Origin: Tsukamurella pulmonis
GTDB lineage: Bacteria > Actinomycetota > Actinomycetes > Mycobacteriales > Mycobacteriaceae
Length of the DNA: 64,000 nt
Reading direction: 5' to 3'
Assembly: GCF_900103175.1 (NCBI RefSeq)
Contig: NZ_FNLF01000002.1
Location: 930,001 to 994,000, forward strand
Part shown: piece after piece, positions 26,981-35,723 of the stretch
Layout: the number at the start of each line of letters is the position of its first letter
Numbering within the stretch: position 1 is the first letter of the stretch
Translations under genes and position numbers: made by a program
The notes under the pieces: generated by a model
What the model was told of the DNA's origin: nothing
The model's database searches: none
What the model saw: the letters and a program-made list of their open reading frames with translations, nothing else

Positions 26981-27471
26981 GCGTTCTCTTTCATTGCGGT
27001 GAAGAAGGGGTTCGGAGGGATCAGGCCCTCGTCGAGGATCTCGACCATCACGTCGTGCAGCCGCGTGCGCAGCTCCAGCGGGAGTCGTTCCGCGAAACCG
27101 AGCACCTCACGGTGCTTGTCGCTGACCGCGGACGCAACTGTTTTTCGTCCGAGGTCGGTGATGGTCAGGTTCTTGATCCGGCGGTCCGCTGCGTCCTCAC
27201 GTCGATCCACCATCTCGAGCTGGACAAGCTTCTCCACGTTCCGTCCCGTGGCGGCGACGGACAGTCCCAGATCATCGGCGAGCCGGTTGATCGGGAGCGG
27301 GGCATCGGCAGCGGTGAGCTGCAGCAGGATGTGGAACTGGTGCGCGGTGATGTCCGACGACAGCATCGTGCCCAGGCTCTCCTGGGTGACATTGCACATG
27401 AGACGGCCCATGAACTCCCCGAAGACCTCGGTGAGGGCCTCGGGCGTCACGTCCCTGGAAGTTGCTTGCAC
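26977..27471 (-). CDS. MarR-family regulator of the efflux pump
   Basis: 164 residues. The winged helix is visible: PLPINRLADDLGLSVAATGRNVEKLVQLEMVDRREDAADRRIKNLTITDLG, with the DRR wing typical of MarR proteins. The start is set to GTG 27471 because TACCGT lies 6 nt upstream, giving a leaderless mRNA; the frame stays open further upstream into the divergent promoter. It most likely represses itself and emrB until a toxic ligand binds. A TTGCGCAA palindrome overlaps its -35 box. The stop overlaps the emrB start by 4 nt. Confidence 0.85.
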   Translation of the reverse strand: MQATSRDVTPEALTEVFGEFMGRLMCNVTQESLGTMLSSDITAHQFHILLQLTAADAPLPINRLADDLGLSVAATGRNVEKLVQLEMVDRREDAADRRIKNLTITDLGRKTVASAVSDKHREVLGFAERLPLELRTRLHDVMVEILDEGLIPPNPFFTAMKENA

Positions 27472-27477
27472 CCAAAA

Positions 27478-27506
27478 ACGGTAACTCTCGCGCAACCATT
27501 GCGCAA
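27478..27506 (-). promoter_or_regulatory. marR promoter with TTGCGCAA operator candidate
   Basis: Minus-strand -35 TTGCGC, 17-nt spacer, -10 TACCGT (27478-27483), then 6 nt to the GTG. The perfect palindrome TTGCGCAA (27499-27506) covers the -35 box, and TCTCG/CGAGA arms (27486-27490 and 27508-27512) flank it. This is a good place for MarR autorepression. Confidence 0.55.
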
Positions 27507-27540
27507 ACGAGATAGATGTGTCCTGCGTTACATCCGGGCG

Positions 27541-27546
27541 TAGGCT
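27541..27546 (+). promoter_or_regulatory. -10 box TAGGCT for the peroxidase gene
   Basis: TANNNT hexamer 7 nt before the ATG at 27554, with no ribosome site; leaderless start predicted. Confidence 0.5.
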
Positions 27547-27553
27547 CGGGCGC

Positions 27554-28045
27554 ATGACCGCTCTGGACTCCATCGCCCTGACCACGCTCGACGGCGCCGC
27601 CACCTCGCTCGCCGATTACGCCGGACGGGCCGTGCTCGTCGTCAATGTCGCCAGCAAGTGCGGCCTGACGCCGCAGTACGCGGGACTCGAGGCCCTCGCC
27701 ACCCGCTACGCCGACCGCGGCCTGACGGTGCTCGGCGTGCCCTGCAACCAGTTCGCGGGACAGGAGCCCGGTACGGCGGAGGAGATCGCCACCTTCTGCT
27801 CGACCAGCTACGGCGTCACCTTCCCGCTGCTGGAGAAGACCGACGTCAACGGCGAGGGCCGGAACCCGCTCTACGCCGAGCTGACGAAGACCGCCGACGC
27901 CGAGGGCGAGGCCGGCGACATCCAGTGGAACTTCGAGAAGTTCCTCATCGCGCCGGACCACGTCGCGGTGCAGCGGTTCCGCCCGCGCACCGAGCCCGAG
28001 TCCGACGCGGTGGTCGGCGCGATCGAGGCCGTCCTGCCCGCCTGA
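27554..28045 (+). CDS. Glutathione peroxidase-family thiol peroxidase
   Basis: 163 residues. The peroxidatic cysteine is C36 in NVASKCGLTPQY, with the active-site Gln in CNQFAGQEPG and Trp in WNFEKFL. C82 in ATFCSTSYG is positioned as the resolving cysteine of thioredoxin-dependent GPx enzymes, so it likely uses thioredoxin rather than glutathione (which mycolic actinomycetes lack). It reduces H2O2 and lipid peroxides in the cytoplasm. It is divergent from the marR-emrB unit over an 82-nt region, so the MarR protein could also affect it. Confidence 0.9.
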   Translation: MTALDSIALTTLDGAATSLADYAGRAVLVVNVASKCGLTPQYAGLEALATRYADRGLTVLGVPCNQFAGQEPGTAEEIATFCSTSYGVTFPLLEKTDVNGEGRNPLYAELTKTADAEGEAGDIQWNFEKFLIAPDHVAVQRFRPRTEPESDAVVGAIEAVLPA

Positions 28046-28113
28046 TCGGCTCGTTCAGCGACACGCAACCTTTCGTCCCCGAACGGGACACCTGCGGCGC
28101 GCACACTGCGGAC

Positions 28114-28812
28114 ATGAGCTCGCCGCTGTACGTCTCGGTCTCCGCCCTCTCCGACGCCACGCGCGCGCACGCCGAGCGGTTCGCGGCGCAGATGGACGAG
28201 CGCGGCGTCCCCGTCTCGCTGCTCGTGGCGCCCCGTCTCAAGGGCAAGTACCGGCTGGTCGACGACCCGTCGACTCAGTCCTTCCTGCGCGAGCGGCGCG
28301 CGGGCGGCGACGCGATCGTGCTCAACGGCTACGACCAGGCCGCCACCAAGCGCCGCCGCGCGGAGTTCTCCACGCTCGGCGCCCACGAGGCCAAGCTGCG
28401 CCTCGCCGCCGCCGACCGGGTGCTCGAGACCGTCGGCCTGCGCACCCGCGTCTTCGCCGCGCCGCGCTGGAACGCCTCCACCGGGGCGGTGCTCGCGCTG
28501 CCCGAGGCCGGCTTCCGGCTCAACCTGGGCTACACCGCGATCACCGACCTGGTGACCGGCGCGGAGGACAAGGCCCGCGTGCTCGGCATCGGCGACGGCT
28601 TCCTCAGCGAACCCTGGTGGTGCCGCGCCCTGCTCGCCCAGGCCAACCGCATCGCCCGACGGGGCGGGGTCCTGCGGCTCGCGGTCGACGCCCGGCGGCT
28701 CGAGTCCTCGACGGTCTCGCGCACCATGCTCGACGCGGTCGACCTCGCGCTGCACCACGGTGCCGTCCCCGCGGTCTACGAGCACCGCGCGCGCCTACTC
28801 GTCGCGGCCTGA
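28114..28812 (+). CDS. DUF2334 polysaccharide deacetylase-like protein
   Basis: 232 residues. It starts PLYVSVSALSDATRAHAERFAAQMDERGVPVSLLVAPRLKG, the N-terminus of DUF2334 proteins, which share the NodB/polysaccharide deacetylase barrel. VFAAPRWNAS corresponds to the later conserved strand. The usual metal-binding Asp-His-His set is not convincing here, because HDD/HGY-type motifs are replaced (VLNGYDQAA where HGxxH is expected), so enzymatic activity is uncertain. There is no signal peptide. It is convergent with the MBL-fold gene. Confidence 0.7.
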   Translation: MSSPLYVSVSALSDATRAHAERFAAQMDERGVPVSLLVAPRLKGKYRLVDDPSTQSFLRERRAGGDAIVLNGYDQAATKRRRAEFSTLGAHEAKLRLAAADRVLETVGLRTRVFAAPRWNASTGAVLALPEAGFRLNLGYTAITDLVTGAEDKARVLGIGDGFLSEPWWCRALLAQANRIARRGGVLRLAVDARRLESSTVSRTMLDAVDLALHHGAVPAVYEHRARLLVAA

Positions 28813-28826
28813 GCGGCGCCGCTCAG
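28809..28826. terminator. 18-bp perfect palindrome over convergent stop codons
   Basis: CTGAGCGGC followed by GCCGCTCAG is perfectly symmetric and contains both stop codons (TGA at 28810-28812 on plus, and at 28823-28825 on minus). It could form a short hairpin in either transcript; it has no T-tract, so the terminator role is uncertain. Confidence 0.35.
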
Positions 28827-29470
28827 AATTCGCGCGCGTCCTGCGCGCCCCAGCGCACGAACTCGGCACCGTCGGGACGGAGCTCCTCGAGCCGCCCGAG
28901 GTAGACCCCCGCGCCCTCGGCGGTCAGCAGTGCGTCGTGGATCGGGACGGCCGCGGTGGGCCGCACCGCCCGGAAGAAGTCGATGGTCTCGCTGATCCGG
29001 CACCACGGGGCGTTCACGGGCAGGCCGAGCACCTCGACCCGGACGTCCTCGGGCACGTGCAGGGCGTCGCCGGGGTGGTAGAAGCGCGCGGGCCGCGCCT
29101 CGTCGCCGAGCAGGAAGGAGGTGTTGTCGATGGTCGGGATGTCCGGGTGGATGACGGCGTGCACGCCGCCGACCGCCCGCGCGATGAGGTTGCCGATGCC
29201 GTAGTCGTGGCCCGGGAGCGCCGCGATCCAGCGGTCGCCGCGGCGGCCGGCGGTGGTCGGATCGGCGAACAGCTGGGCGCCGGGATTGGCCTCGACCAGC
29301 GCATCGATGCGGTCGGGATCGATGTGGTCCGGGTGCTGGTGGGTGATCACGATCGCATCGAGGTCGGTGAGGCCCTCGAAGCCCGCGGAGAAGGTGCCGG
29401 GATCGAAGAGGACCCGGGTCTCGGACATCTCCACGAGGACGCAGGAATGGCGGTAGTGGGTGAGTCGCAT
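28823..29470 (-). CDS. MBL-fold metallo-hydrolase
   Basis: 215 residues. The HxHxDH metal motif is THQHPDHID (H44, H46, D48, H49), followed by later ligand positions H in FYHPGD and PIHDAL. The compact form resembles the UlaG/YtkL-like group of small metallo-hydrolases (phosphodiesterase or lactonase activities are known in the wider family). It is probably cytoplasmic; no signal peptide. The start follows CATACT by 6 nt. It is divergent from purS, as in mycobacteria. Confidence 0.85.
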   Translation of the reverse strand: MRLTHYRHSCVLVEMSETRVLFDPGTFSAGFEGLTDLDAIVITHQHPDHIDPDRIDALVEANPGAQLFADPTTAGRRGDRWIAALPGHDYGIGNLIARAVGGVHAVIHPDIPTIDNTSFLLGDEARPARFYHPGDALHVPEDVRVEVLGLPVNAPWCRISETIDFFRAVRPTAAVPIHDALLTAEGAGVYLGRLEELRPDGAEFVRWGAQDAREF

Positions 29471-29476
29471 GCGCCC

Positions 29477-29482
29477 AGTATG
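29477..29482 (-). promoter_or_regulatory. -10 box CATACT for the MBL-fold gene
   Basis: Minus-strand hexamer close to TATACT, 6 nt before the ATG at 29470. It lies 7 bp from the divergent purS -10 box. Confidence 0.4.
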
Positions 29483-29488
29483 CGCCGG

Positions 29489-29494
29489 TAAACT
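29489..29494 (+). promoter_or_regulatory. -10 box TAAACT for purSQ
   Basis: TANNNT hexamer upstream of purS; transcription would start near 29501 and give a leader of about 50 nt ending in a GAGAGGGAG ribosome site. Confidence 0.5.
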
Positions 29495-29552
29495 ACCCCG
29501 TGAAGCGCGATCGACACCCGAGAGCGCGGTCGAATCGAGAGGGAGCCGCAAC

Positions 29553-29792
29553 GTGGCACGGATTGTGGTGGACGTGATGCCGAAGGCCGAGATCCTGGAC
29601 CCGCAGGGGAAGGCGATCGTGGGCGCGCTCGACCGCCTGGGCTTCGACGGTGTCGCGGATGTGCGGCAGGGCAAGCGGTTCGAGATCGAGGTCGACGGCG
29701 ACCTCAGCGACGAGCAGCTCGAGAAGATCGCGGCCGACGTGCTCGCGAACACCGTCATCGAGGAGTTCACCATCACGCGGGTTCAGGCATGA
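29553..29792 (+). CDS. purS: FGAM synthase subunit PurS
   Basis: 79 residues, the standard PurS length. It starts [30 protein letters not shown] and ends [14 protein letters not shown], the classic PurS pattern. It dimerises and links PurQ and PurL in the formylglycinamidine ribonucleotide synthase complex. GTG 29553 was chosen because of the purine-rich ribosome site GAGAGGGAG just upstream. It overlaps purQ by 4 nt (ATGA). The large subunit purL lies 21 kb away in this window. Confidence 0.93.
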   Translation: MARIVVDVMPKAEILDPQGKAIVGALDRLGFDGVADVRQGKRFEIEVDGDLSDEQLEKIAADVLANTVIEEFTITRVQA

Positions 29793-30472
29793 GCGGCGCG
29801 ACGAGGGTCGGCGTCATCACCTTCCCCGGCACGCTCGACGACGTCGATGCGGCGCGCGCCGTGGAGCGCGCGGGCGGCGAGGCCGTCTCGCTCTGGCACA
29901 AGGACCACGACCTGCAGGGCGTCGACGCGGTCGTCGTGCCCGGCGGCTTCTCCTACGGCGACTACCTGCGCGCCGGCGCCATCGCCTCCCTCGCGCCCGT
30001 GATGACCGAGGTCGTCGCCGCCGCGAACAAGGGCATGCCGGTCCTGGGGATCTGCAACGGCTTCCAGATCCTGTGCGAGGCCGGCCTGCTCCCCGGTGCG
30101 CTGGTGCGCAACGAGGGCCTGCACTTCATCTGCCGCGACGAGTGGCTGCGCGTCGAGGCCACGAACACCGCGTGGACCTCCCGCTACGAGCCGGGTGCCG
30201 AGATCCTGGTGCCGCTCAAGTCGGGCGAGGGCCGCTACGTCGCCGACGAGCACACCCTCGACGAGCTCGAGGGCGAGGGCCGCGTGGCCTTCCGCTACGC
30301 CGCCGGCAACCCGAACGGCGCCATGCGCGGCATCGCCGGCATCGCCTCCGCGAACGGCCGCGTCGTCGGCCTCATGCCGCACCCGGAGCACGCCACCGAG
30401 GCCCTCACCGGCCCGTCGGACGACGGCCTGGGCATCTTCTACTCCGCGCTGGACGCGGTGCTCTCGGCCTGA
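29789..30472 (+). CDS. purQ: FGAM synthase glutaminase subunit PurQ
   Basis: 227 residues. Class I glutamine amidotransferase with nucleophile C89 in [11 protein letters not shown] and the His/Glu pair in GLMPHPEHA near the C-terminus. It releases ammonia from glutamine for PurL in the FGAM synthase step. The N-terminus [19 protein letters not shown] is typical. It overlaps purS (ATGA) upstream and the M18 peptidase gene (TGATG) downstream, so all three are one transcript. Confidence 0.95.
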   Translation: MSGATRVGVITFPGTLDDVDAARAVERAGGEAVSLWHKDHDLQGVDAVVVPGGFSYGDYLRAGAIASLAPVMTEVVAAANKGMPVLGICNGFQILCEAGLLPGALVRNEGLHFICRDEWLRVEATNTAWTSRYEPGAEILVPLKSGEGRYVADEHTLDELEGEGRVAFRYAAGNPNGAMRGIAGIASANGRVVGLMPHPEHATEALTGPSDDGLGIFYSALDAVLSA

Positions 30473-31740
30473 TGACCACGACCGGGGCCACCGCCGAGGG
30501 GCTGTGCGCGTTCGTCGACGCCTCGCCCTCGCCCTTCCACGTGGTGGAGACGACGGCGGCGCGCCTGCGCGCCGCCGGGTACACCGCGCTGGCCGAGGGT
30601 GACCGCTGGCCCGCCGCCGGCAAGCACTACGTGGTGCGGGGCGGTTCGATCGTCGCCTTCGACACCAGCGGCTTCGGCACGGACGGCGCCTTCCGGATCG
30701 TCGGCGGCCACACCGACAGCCCCAACCTGCGGGTCAAGCAGCACCCCGACCTCGAATCCGCCGGGCTCGCCCTCGTCGGCCTCGAGCCCTACGGCGGCGC
30801 CTGGCTCAATTCCTGGCTCGACCGGGACCTCGGGATCTCCGGCCGACTCTCGGTCCGCGGCGCCGACGGTGCCGAGACCGTCACCGTCCGCATCGACGAG
30901 CCGGTGCTCCGGGTGCCGCAGCTCGCCATCCACCTCTCCGAGAACCGCAAGGGCGTCGAGCTCGATCCGCAGCGGCACGTCAACGCCATCCGCGGCGTGG
31001 GCGCCAAGGGGCCCTTCGTGGACCTCGTCGCGGCCGCCGCCGGCGTCGATCCGGCGCGCGTCCTCGGCTGGGAGCTGATGACGCACGACCTCGCGCCGAG
31101 CCGGGTGGTCGGCGCCGACGGCGACCTGCTCTCCGCGCCCCGGCTCGACAACGAGGGCACCTGCTACGCCGGCGTCGAGGCGCTCGTCGCCGCCCCCGCC
31201 GTCGACGGGATCACCCCGGTGCTCGCGCTGTTCGATCACGAAGAGGTCGGCTCGGGTTCGGACCGCGGCGCCGCCTCCGACCTGCTGCTGACGGTGCTCG
31301 AGCGGATCGTGCTCGCCGCCGGCGGCGACCGCGAGGATTTCCTGCGCGTGATGAGCCGCTCGGTGTGCGCCTCGGGCGACATGGCGCACGCGACGCACCC
31401 GAACTACCCGGACCGGCACGAGCCGGCGCATCGCATCGCGGTCAACGGCGGACCGGTGCTCAAGGTGAACCAGAACCTGCGCTACGCCTCCGACGCCGTG
31501 GGCGAGGCCGTGTTCGCGCTCGCCGCCGAGCAGGCGGGCGTGCCGCTGCAGCGCTACGTGCACCGCGCCGACCTGCCCTGCGGCTCGACGATCGGACCGA
31601 TCACCGCGGCCCGCACCGGCCTGAGCACCGTCGACGTGGGCGCACCGCAACTCGCGATGCACAGCGCCCGCGAGCTGATGGGCTCCGCGGACGTGGGCCT
31701 CTACGCGGCGGCGCTGGCCGCCTTCCTCGCCCCCGCGTGA
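30472..31740 (+). CDS. pepC: M18 family aminopeptidase
   Basis: 422 residues. Metal ligands are in GGHTDSPNL (His and Asp), DNEGTCY and [13 protein letters not shown] (Glu pair); the conserved M18 C-terminus [16 protein letters not shown] is present. The enzyme is a dodecameric zinc aminopeptidase removing N-terminal residues (often acidic) in the cytoplasm. It overlaps purQ by one base (TGATG). M. tuberculosis carries the same family (named pepC) in its purQ-purL region, supporting the synteny. Confidence 0.92.
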   Translation: MTTTGATAEGLCAFVDASPSPFHVVETTAARLRAAGYTALAEGDRWPAAGKHYVVRGGSIVAFDTSGFGTDGAFRIVGGHTDSPNLRVKQHPDLESAGLALVGLEPYGGAWLNSWLDRDLGISGRLSVRGADGAETVTVRIDEPVLRVPQLAIHLSENRKGVELDPQRHVNAIRGVGAKGPFVDLVAAAAGVDPARVLGWELMTHDLAPSRVVGADGDLLSAPRLDNEGTCYAGVEALVAAPAVDGITPVLALFDHEEVGSGSDRGAASDLLLTVLERIVLAAGGDREDFLRVMSRSVCASGDMAHATHPNYPDRHEPAHRIAVNGGPVLKVNQNLRYASDAVGEAVFALAAEQAGVPLQRYVHRADLPCGSTIGPITAARTGLSTVDVGAPQLAMHSARELMGSADVGLYAAALAAFLAPA

Positions 31741-31788
31741 CCGCGGCGCCCGGCCTCCCCGAGTGAACCGCGCCTCACCGGGTTCGGT

Positions 31789-31794
31789 TAGTGT
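31789..31794 (+). promoter_or_regulatory. -10 box TAGTGT for the amino acid permease gene
   Basis: TANNNT hexamer 8 nt before the ATG at 31803; leaderless start predicted. Confidence 0.5.
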
Positions 31795-31802
31795 CCCGTC
31801 TC

Positions 31803-33275
31803 ATGACCACTTCACCTGCGGCACCGTCGAACCCGGAGGAGGGTGAGCAGCTCACCCGAGCCCTGAGCAACCGCCACATCCAGCTCATCGCGATCGGCGG
31901 CGCCATCGGTACCGGCCTGTTCATGGGCTCCGGCAAGACGATCTCGGTCGCCGGGCCGTCGGTGATCCTCGTGTACATGGTGATCGGGTTCATGCTCTAC
32001 TTCGTCATGCGCGCGATGGGCGAGCTGCTGCTCAGCCGCACCGGGTACCGCAACTTCTCCGACTTCGCCGGCGACATCCTGGGCCCGTGGGCCGCGCACT
32101 TCACCGGGTGGACCTACTGGTTCTGCTGGGTGGTCACCGCCGTCGCCGACGTGGTCGTCATCGCGTCGGTCTACATCACCTTCTGGGCCAAGGACATTCC
32201 GCCGTGGATCCCTGCGGTCGCGGTGATCGTGCTGCTCATCGGCCTCAACCTGCCGACGGTCCGTGCGTTCGGCGAGACCGAGTTCTGGTTCGCCATGATC
32301 AAGATCGTCGCGATCGTGGCGCTCATCATCGTCGGCGCGGTACTCATCATCACCGGCTTCGAGCACGACGGCGCCCGCGCCTCGATCGCCAACCTCTGGG
32401 AGCACGGCGGCATGTTCCCGCAGGGCTTCATGGGCTTCATCGCGGGCTTCCAGATCGCCGTCTTCGCCTTCGTCGGCATCGAACTCGTGGGCACCACCGC
32501 GGCCGAGACGAAGAACCCGGAGAAGAACCTGCCGCGGGCGATCAACTCGATCCCGATCCGCATCCTGCTCTTCTACGTCGGCTCGCTGGTCGTGCTCATG
32601 TCCGTGGTGCCGTGGGACCGGTTCAGCAAGGACGAGTCGCCGTTCGTCATGCTCTTCACCCTCGCGGGCCTGGGCGCCGCCGCGCACCTGGTCAACGCGG
32701 TCGTGCTGACCTCGGCCATGTCGTCGGCGAACTCGGGCATCTACTCCACCTCGCGCATGGTCTACGGCCTCGCCACCGAGGGCGACGCCCCGAGGATCTT
32801 CGCGAAGCTCTCCAGCCGCAAGGTGCCGCAGAACGCCCTGTTCCTCACCGGCGTGATGTTGCTGTCCTCGGTGGTGCTGCTCGGCTTCGGTCTCGACAAG
32901 TCCGCGGGCTTCACGGTGGTCACCACGGTCTCGTCGCTGTGCTTCATGTTCGTCTGGACGATCATCCTCGTCAGCTACCTGGTGTACCGCAGCCGCCGCC
33001 CGCAGGCGCACGCCGAGAGCGCCTTCAAGATGCCGCTCGGCACGGTGATGCCGTGGGTGATCTTCGCGTTCTTCCTGTTCCTGCTGTGGGCCTTCACCCG
33101 CGAGACCGACACGCTGCAGGCGATGCTGGTGACGCCGATCTGGTTCCTCATCGTCGGTGCCGCGTACCTCGTACTGCGTCGCAACCCGGAGCACCTCGCC
33201 GCGCGGCGTGCCTTCGCCGCCCGCGTGGCGGAGGAGAAGAAGGCCGCCGCGCAGTGGCGGGCCGCGCGGGGCTGA
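31803..33275 (+). CDS. APC-family amino acid permease (CycA-like)
   Basis: 490 residues with 12 predicted membrane segments. The signature near the N-terminus, LSNRHIQLIAIGGAIGTGLFMGSGKTISVAGPS, and VGTTAAETKNPEKNLPRAI in the middle are the hallmarks of the AAT subfamily; the pattern is closest to D-serine/D-alanine/glycine transporters. It imports amino acids with protons. Cytoplasmic N- and C-termini are charged. It is monocistronic and converges on dinB with 6 nt between stops. Confidence 0.88.
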   Translation: MTTSPAAPSNPEEGEQLTRALSNRHIQLIAIGGAIGTGLFMGSGKTISVAGPSVILVYMVIGFMLYFVMRAMGELLLSRTGYRNFSDFAGDILGPWAAHFTGWTYWFCWVVTAVADVVVIASVYITFWAKDIPPWIPAVAVIVLLIGLNLPTVRAFGETEFWFAMIKIVAIVALIIVGAVLIITGFEHDGARASIANLWEHGGMFPQGFMGFIAGFQIAVFAFVGIELVGTTAAETKNPEKNLPRAINSIPIRILLFYVGSLVVLMSVVPWDRFSKDESPFVMLFTLAGLGAAAHLVNAVVLTSAMSSANSGIYSTSRMVYGLATEGDAPRIFAKLSSRKVPQNALFLTGVMLLSSVVLLGFGLDKSAGFTVVTTVSSLCFMFVWTIILVSYLVYRSRRPQAHAESAFKMPLGTVMPWVIFAFFLFLLWAFTRETDTLQAMLVTPIWFLIVGAAYLVLRRNPEHLAARRAFAARVAEEKKAAAQWRAARG

Positions 33276-33281
33276 TCCCCC

Positions 33282-34499
33282 TCAGTCCTGCTCGGCGAGC
33301 ATCGGCGCGTCCGGGCCGAGGGGTCGGTGCAGCAGCGAGCCCCGGGTCACGGCCGCGCGCCCGTACCGGGTGCGCAGGCTGTCCATCGCGAGGTCCAGGT
33401 CGGCGTCGTGCTCGCCCCCGTCGAACGGCAGGGCCAGCTGCACCGCGCCGTGGTTCTCCAGGTTCGCCAGCGAGAGCCCGATCAGCGTGCAGCCCCGCTC
33501 ACGGATGAGCGGCATGGCCTCGTCGAGCAGGGCCCGCGCGGTGGCGAGCACGATCTCCGTCCGGTCGGTGGGCTCGCGCAGCGAGCGGGAGCGGGTGACG
33601 GAGGCGTAGTCGTCGAACCGCAGCCGCAGTTCGACGGTGCGCGTCACCCGACCGGCCGCGCGCAGGCGCTCGCCGAGCCGGTCGACGATCGCCAGCGCGA
33701 CGCTCTCGATCTCGGCCTCCGACTTCGTCCGTCGGCCCAGCGCGCGCTGCGCACCGATGGACTTGCGGCGCCGACCGGTGTCGATGCGGCGCGGGTCGTG
33801 CGCCATCGACAGTGCGTACAGGTGCCGCGCGGTGCCGCGGCCGAGGAATGCGGCCAGGCGGTGCTCGCCCAGTTCCGCGATCTGCCCGACGGTGGCGATC
33901 CCCACCTCGTGCAGGCGGGCCTCGGTCTTGGGGCCGACGCCCCACAGCCGCCGCACCGGCAGCGGGTGCAGGAACTGCAGCTCCGTACCGGGCGCGACCT
34001 CGAGCAGACCGTCGGGCTTGCCGACGGCGCTGGCCACCTTGGCCAGGAACTTGCTGCGCGCGACGCCCACGGTGATCGGCAGCCCGACCTCCGTGCGCAC
34101 GCGCTCGCGCAGCCGCTCCGCGATCCGCACCGGCGTGCCGCGGATGGCGCGCAGGCCGCCCACGTCGAGGAAGGCCTCGTCGACCGACAGGCCCTCCACC
34201 AGGGGCGAGGTGTCCCGGAAGATCTCGAACACGCGGCGGCTTGCCTCCATGTAGGCCTCGAAGCGCGGTGGCATGGTGATCGCGAACGGGGCCAGGGCGA
34301 GCGCCTCGCGGTGCGGCATGGGCGAGCGCACCCCCTTGGCCTTCGCCTCGTAACTCGCGGCCAGCACGACGCCCGAGCCCACCAGCACCGGGCGGCCGCG
34401 CAGCCAGGGGTGATCGCGCTGCTCGACCGAGGCGTAGAAGGAATCGAGATCGGCGTGCAGGATCGACGCCTCCGTGCGCCCGGCCCCGTCGATTCCCAT
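33282..34499 (-). CDS. dinB: DNA polymerase IV (Y family)
   Basis: 405 residues. Palm catalytic residues are D17 in ILHADLDSFYASVEQ and the SVDEAFLD motif; a little-finger domain follows. QLALPF near residue 370 is a beta-clamp-binding motif, which means it is recruited by the sliding clamp, as for mycobacterial DinB1-type proteins. It performs error-prone bypass of damaged DNA. No clear LexA box was seen upstream; a CACAAT hexamer 6 nt before the ATG suggests constitutive leaderless expression. Confidence 0.92.
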   Translation of the reverse strand: MGIDGAGRTEASILHADLDSFYASVEQRDHPWLRGRPVLVGSGVVLAASYEAKAKGVRSPMPHREALALAPFAITMPPRFEAYMEASRRVFEIFRDTSPLVEGLSVDEAFLDVGGLRAIRGTPVRIAERLRERVRTEVGLPITVGVARSKFLAKVASAVGKPDGLLEVAPGTELQFLHPLPVRRLWGVGPKTEARLHEVGIATVGQIAELGEHRLAAFLGRGTARHLYALSMAHDPRRIDTGRRRKSIGAQRALGRRTKSEAEIESVALAIVDRLGERLRAAGRVTRTVELRLRFDDYASVTRSRSLREPTDRTEIVLATARALLDEAMPLIRERGCTLIGLSLANLENHGAVQLALPFDGGEHDADLDLAMDSLRTRYGRAAVTRGSLLHRPLGPDAPMLAEQD

Positions 34500-34505
34500 G
34501 ACCGC

Positions 34506-34511
34506 ATTGTG
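34506..34511 (-). promoter_or_regulatory. -10-like box CACAAT for dinB
   Basis: Minus-strand hexamer with the conserved A2 and T6, 6 nt before the ATG at 34499. Confidence 0.35.
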
Positions 34512-34582
34512 CCGACCCGCACCGACAGGTTCGCGTCGGTGTTTGCGCTCACGAATCGGCTGACGCGTCGCCGCCGCGTGGC

Positions 34583-34588
34583 TACCCT
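34583..34588 (+). promoter_or_regulatory. -10 box TACCCT for the oxidoreductase gene
   Basis: TANNNT hexamer 7 nt before the ATG at 34596, in the divergent gap with dinB. Confidence 0.45.
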
Positions 34589-34595
34589 CGGAGAG

Positions 34596-35723
34596 ATGGA
34601 GTCATCAGCGTCATCCGGTGCTCCGGCGACGATGAGGGCCGTGCAGCTCGTCGCCCACGGCGGGCTGGACAACCTCGTCCACCGCGAGGACGTACCCGTG
34701 CCCAGCCCCGCCGCCGGCGAGGTGCTCATCGACGTCCGTGCCTGCGGCATGAACAACACCGACGTCTGGGTGCGCGAGGGCGCGTACGGGACGGAGACCG
34801 ACCCGGATTCCGTGTCCACCTGGCGCCGTGGCCGCTCCACGCTGACCTTTCCCCGGATCCAGGGCGCCGATATCGTGGGCCGCATCGCCGCGGTGGGCGA
34901 CGGGGTGGACGGCGCGCGGATCGGCGAGCGGGTGATCGTCGATTTCAGCATCTACAACCGCCCGGAGGGCGATGAGAGCCTCGCGGACATCGACTACATC
35001 GGGCACGGCCGCGACGGGGGCTACGCCCAGTACGTCGCGGTGCCAGCGGAGAACGCCTACCGCACAACGGCTCCCATCACCGATGCGGAGCTCGCGACCT
35101 TCTGCTGCGCGTACCTCACCGCGGAGCAGATGCTCGATCGGGCCCGGTTGTCCTCCGGGGAGCGGGTTCTCGTGACCGGCGCCTCGGGCGGCGTCGGCTC
35201 GGCGATCATCCAGCTCGCGCGGGTGCGCGGGGCTCTCCCGTACGCGGTCTCCAGCCGCGGGAAGGAGCAGGCGCTGCGCGAGATCGGCGCGGAGGCGGTC
35301 GTGCTGCGAGACGAGGCCGACCTCGTCTCAGCCGTCGAGCGCACCGTCGGCGCGCCCGTCGACGTGGTGGCGGATCTGGTCGGGGGCCCGATGTTCAACG
35401 ACCTGCTGCGCATCCTGCGCCCCGAGGGGCGGTACACCACCGCCGGAGCCATCGCGGGCCCCGTGGTGCAGCTGGACCTGCGCACCATGTACCTCAAACA
35501 GCTGGAGCTGCACGGCTCCTCGCAGGGAACCAGGACAGCGTTCCGTCGACTCCTGGGGCACATCGAGTCGGGTGCGATCCGGCCGCTGCTCTCGGCCACC
35601 TACCCGCTCTCGCGCCTGCACGACGCGCAGCGCGCGTTCCTGGGCAAGGAGTACGTCGGGAAGCTGGTGGTCGTGCCCGATCGCCACTGGGACGAGGTGG
35701 GGGCGGCGCATGCTGCGCCGTGA
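34596..35723 (+). CDS. MDR-family NADPH-dependent oxidoreductase (quinone reductase-like)
   Basis: 375 residues. GroES-like domain, then a Rossmann domain with VTGASGGVGSAIIQLAR. The usual catalytic zinc ligand region reads CGMNNTDVWVREGAYG, so the Cys-x-x-His zinc set of alcohol dehydrogenases is absent, as in quinone oxidoreductases. Although such proteins are often named zinc-binding dehydrogenases, a zinc-free reductase of quinones or enoyl compounds is more likely. An insert (about residues 55-75, ETDPDSVSTWRRG) follows the catalytic region. It overlaps the downstream racemase-like gene by 14 bp, so they are co-transcribed. Confidence 0.82.
   Translation: MESSASSGAPATMRAVQLVAHGGLDNLVHREDVPVPSPAAGEVLIDVRACGMNNTDVWVREGAYGTETDPDSVSTWRRGRSTLTFPRIQGADIVGRIAAVGDGVDGARIGERVIVDFSIYNRPEGDESLADIDYIGHGRDGGYAQYVAVPAENAYRTTAPITDAELATFCCAYLTAEQMLDRARLSSGERVLVTGASGGVGSAIIQLARVRGALPYAVSSRGKEQALREIGAEAVVLRDEADLVSAVERTVGAPVDVVADLVGGPMFNDLLRILRPEGRYTTAGAIAGPVVQLDLRTMYLKQLELHGSSQGTRTAFRRLLGHIESGAIRPLLSATYPLSRLHDAQRAFLGKEYVGKLVVVPDRHWDEVGAAHAAP

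Noticed and set aside
34596-35723. Zinc alcohol dehydrogenase
   Set aside because: The zinc ligands are missing (CGMNNTD instead of Cys-x-x-His), so a zinc-free quinone-reductase-like enzyme is preferred.
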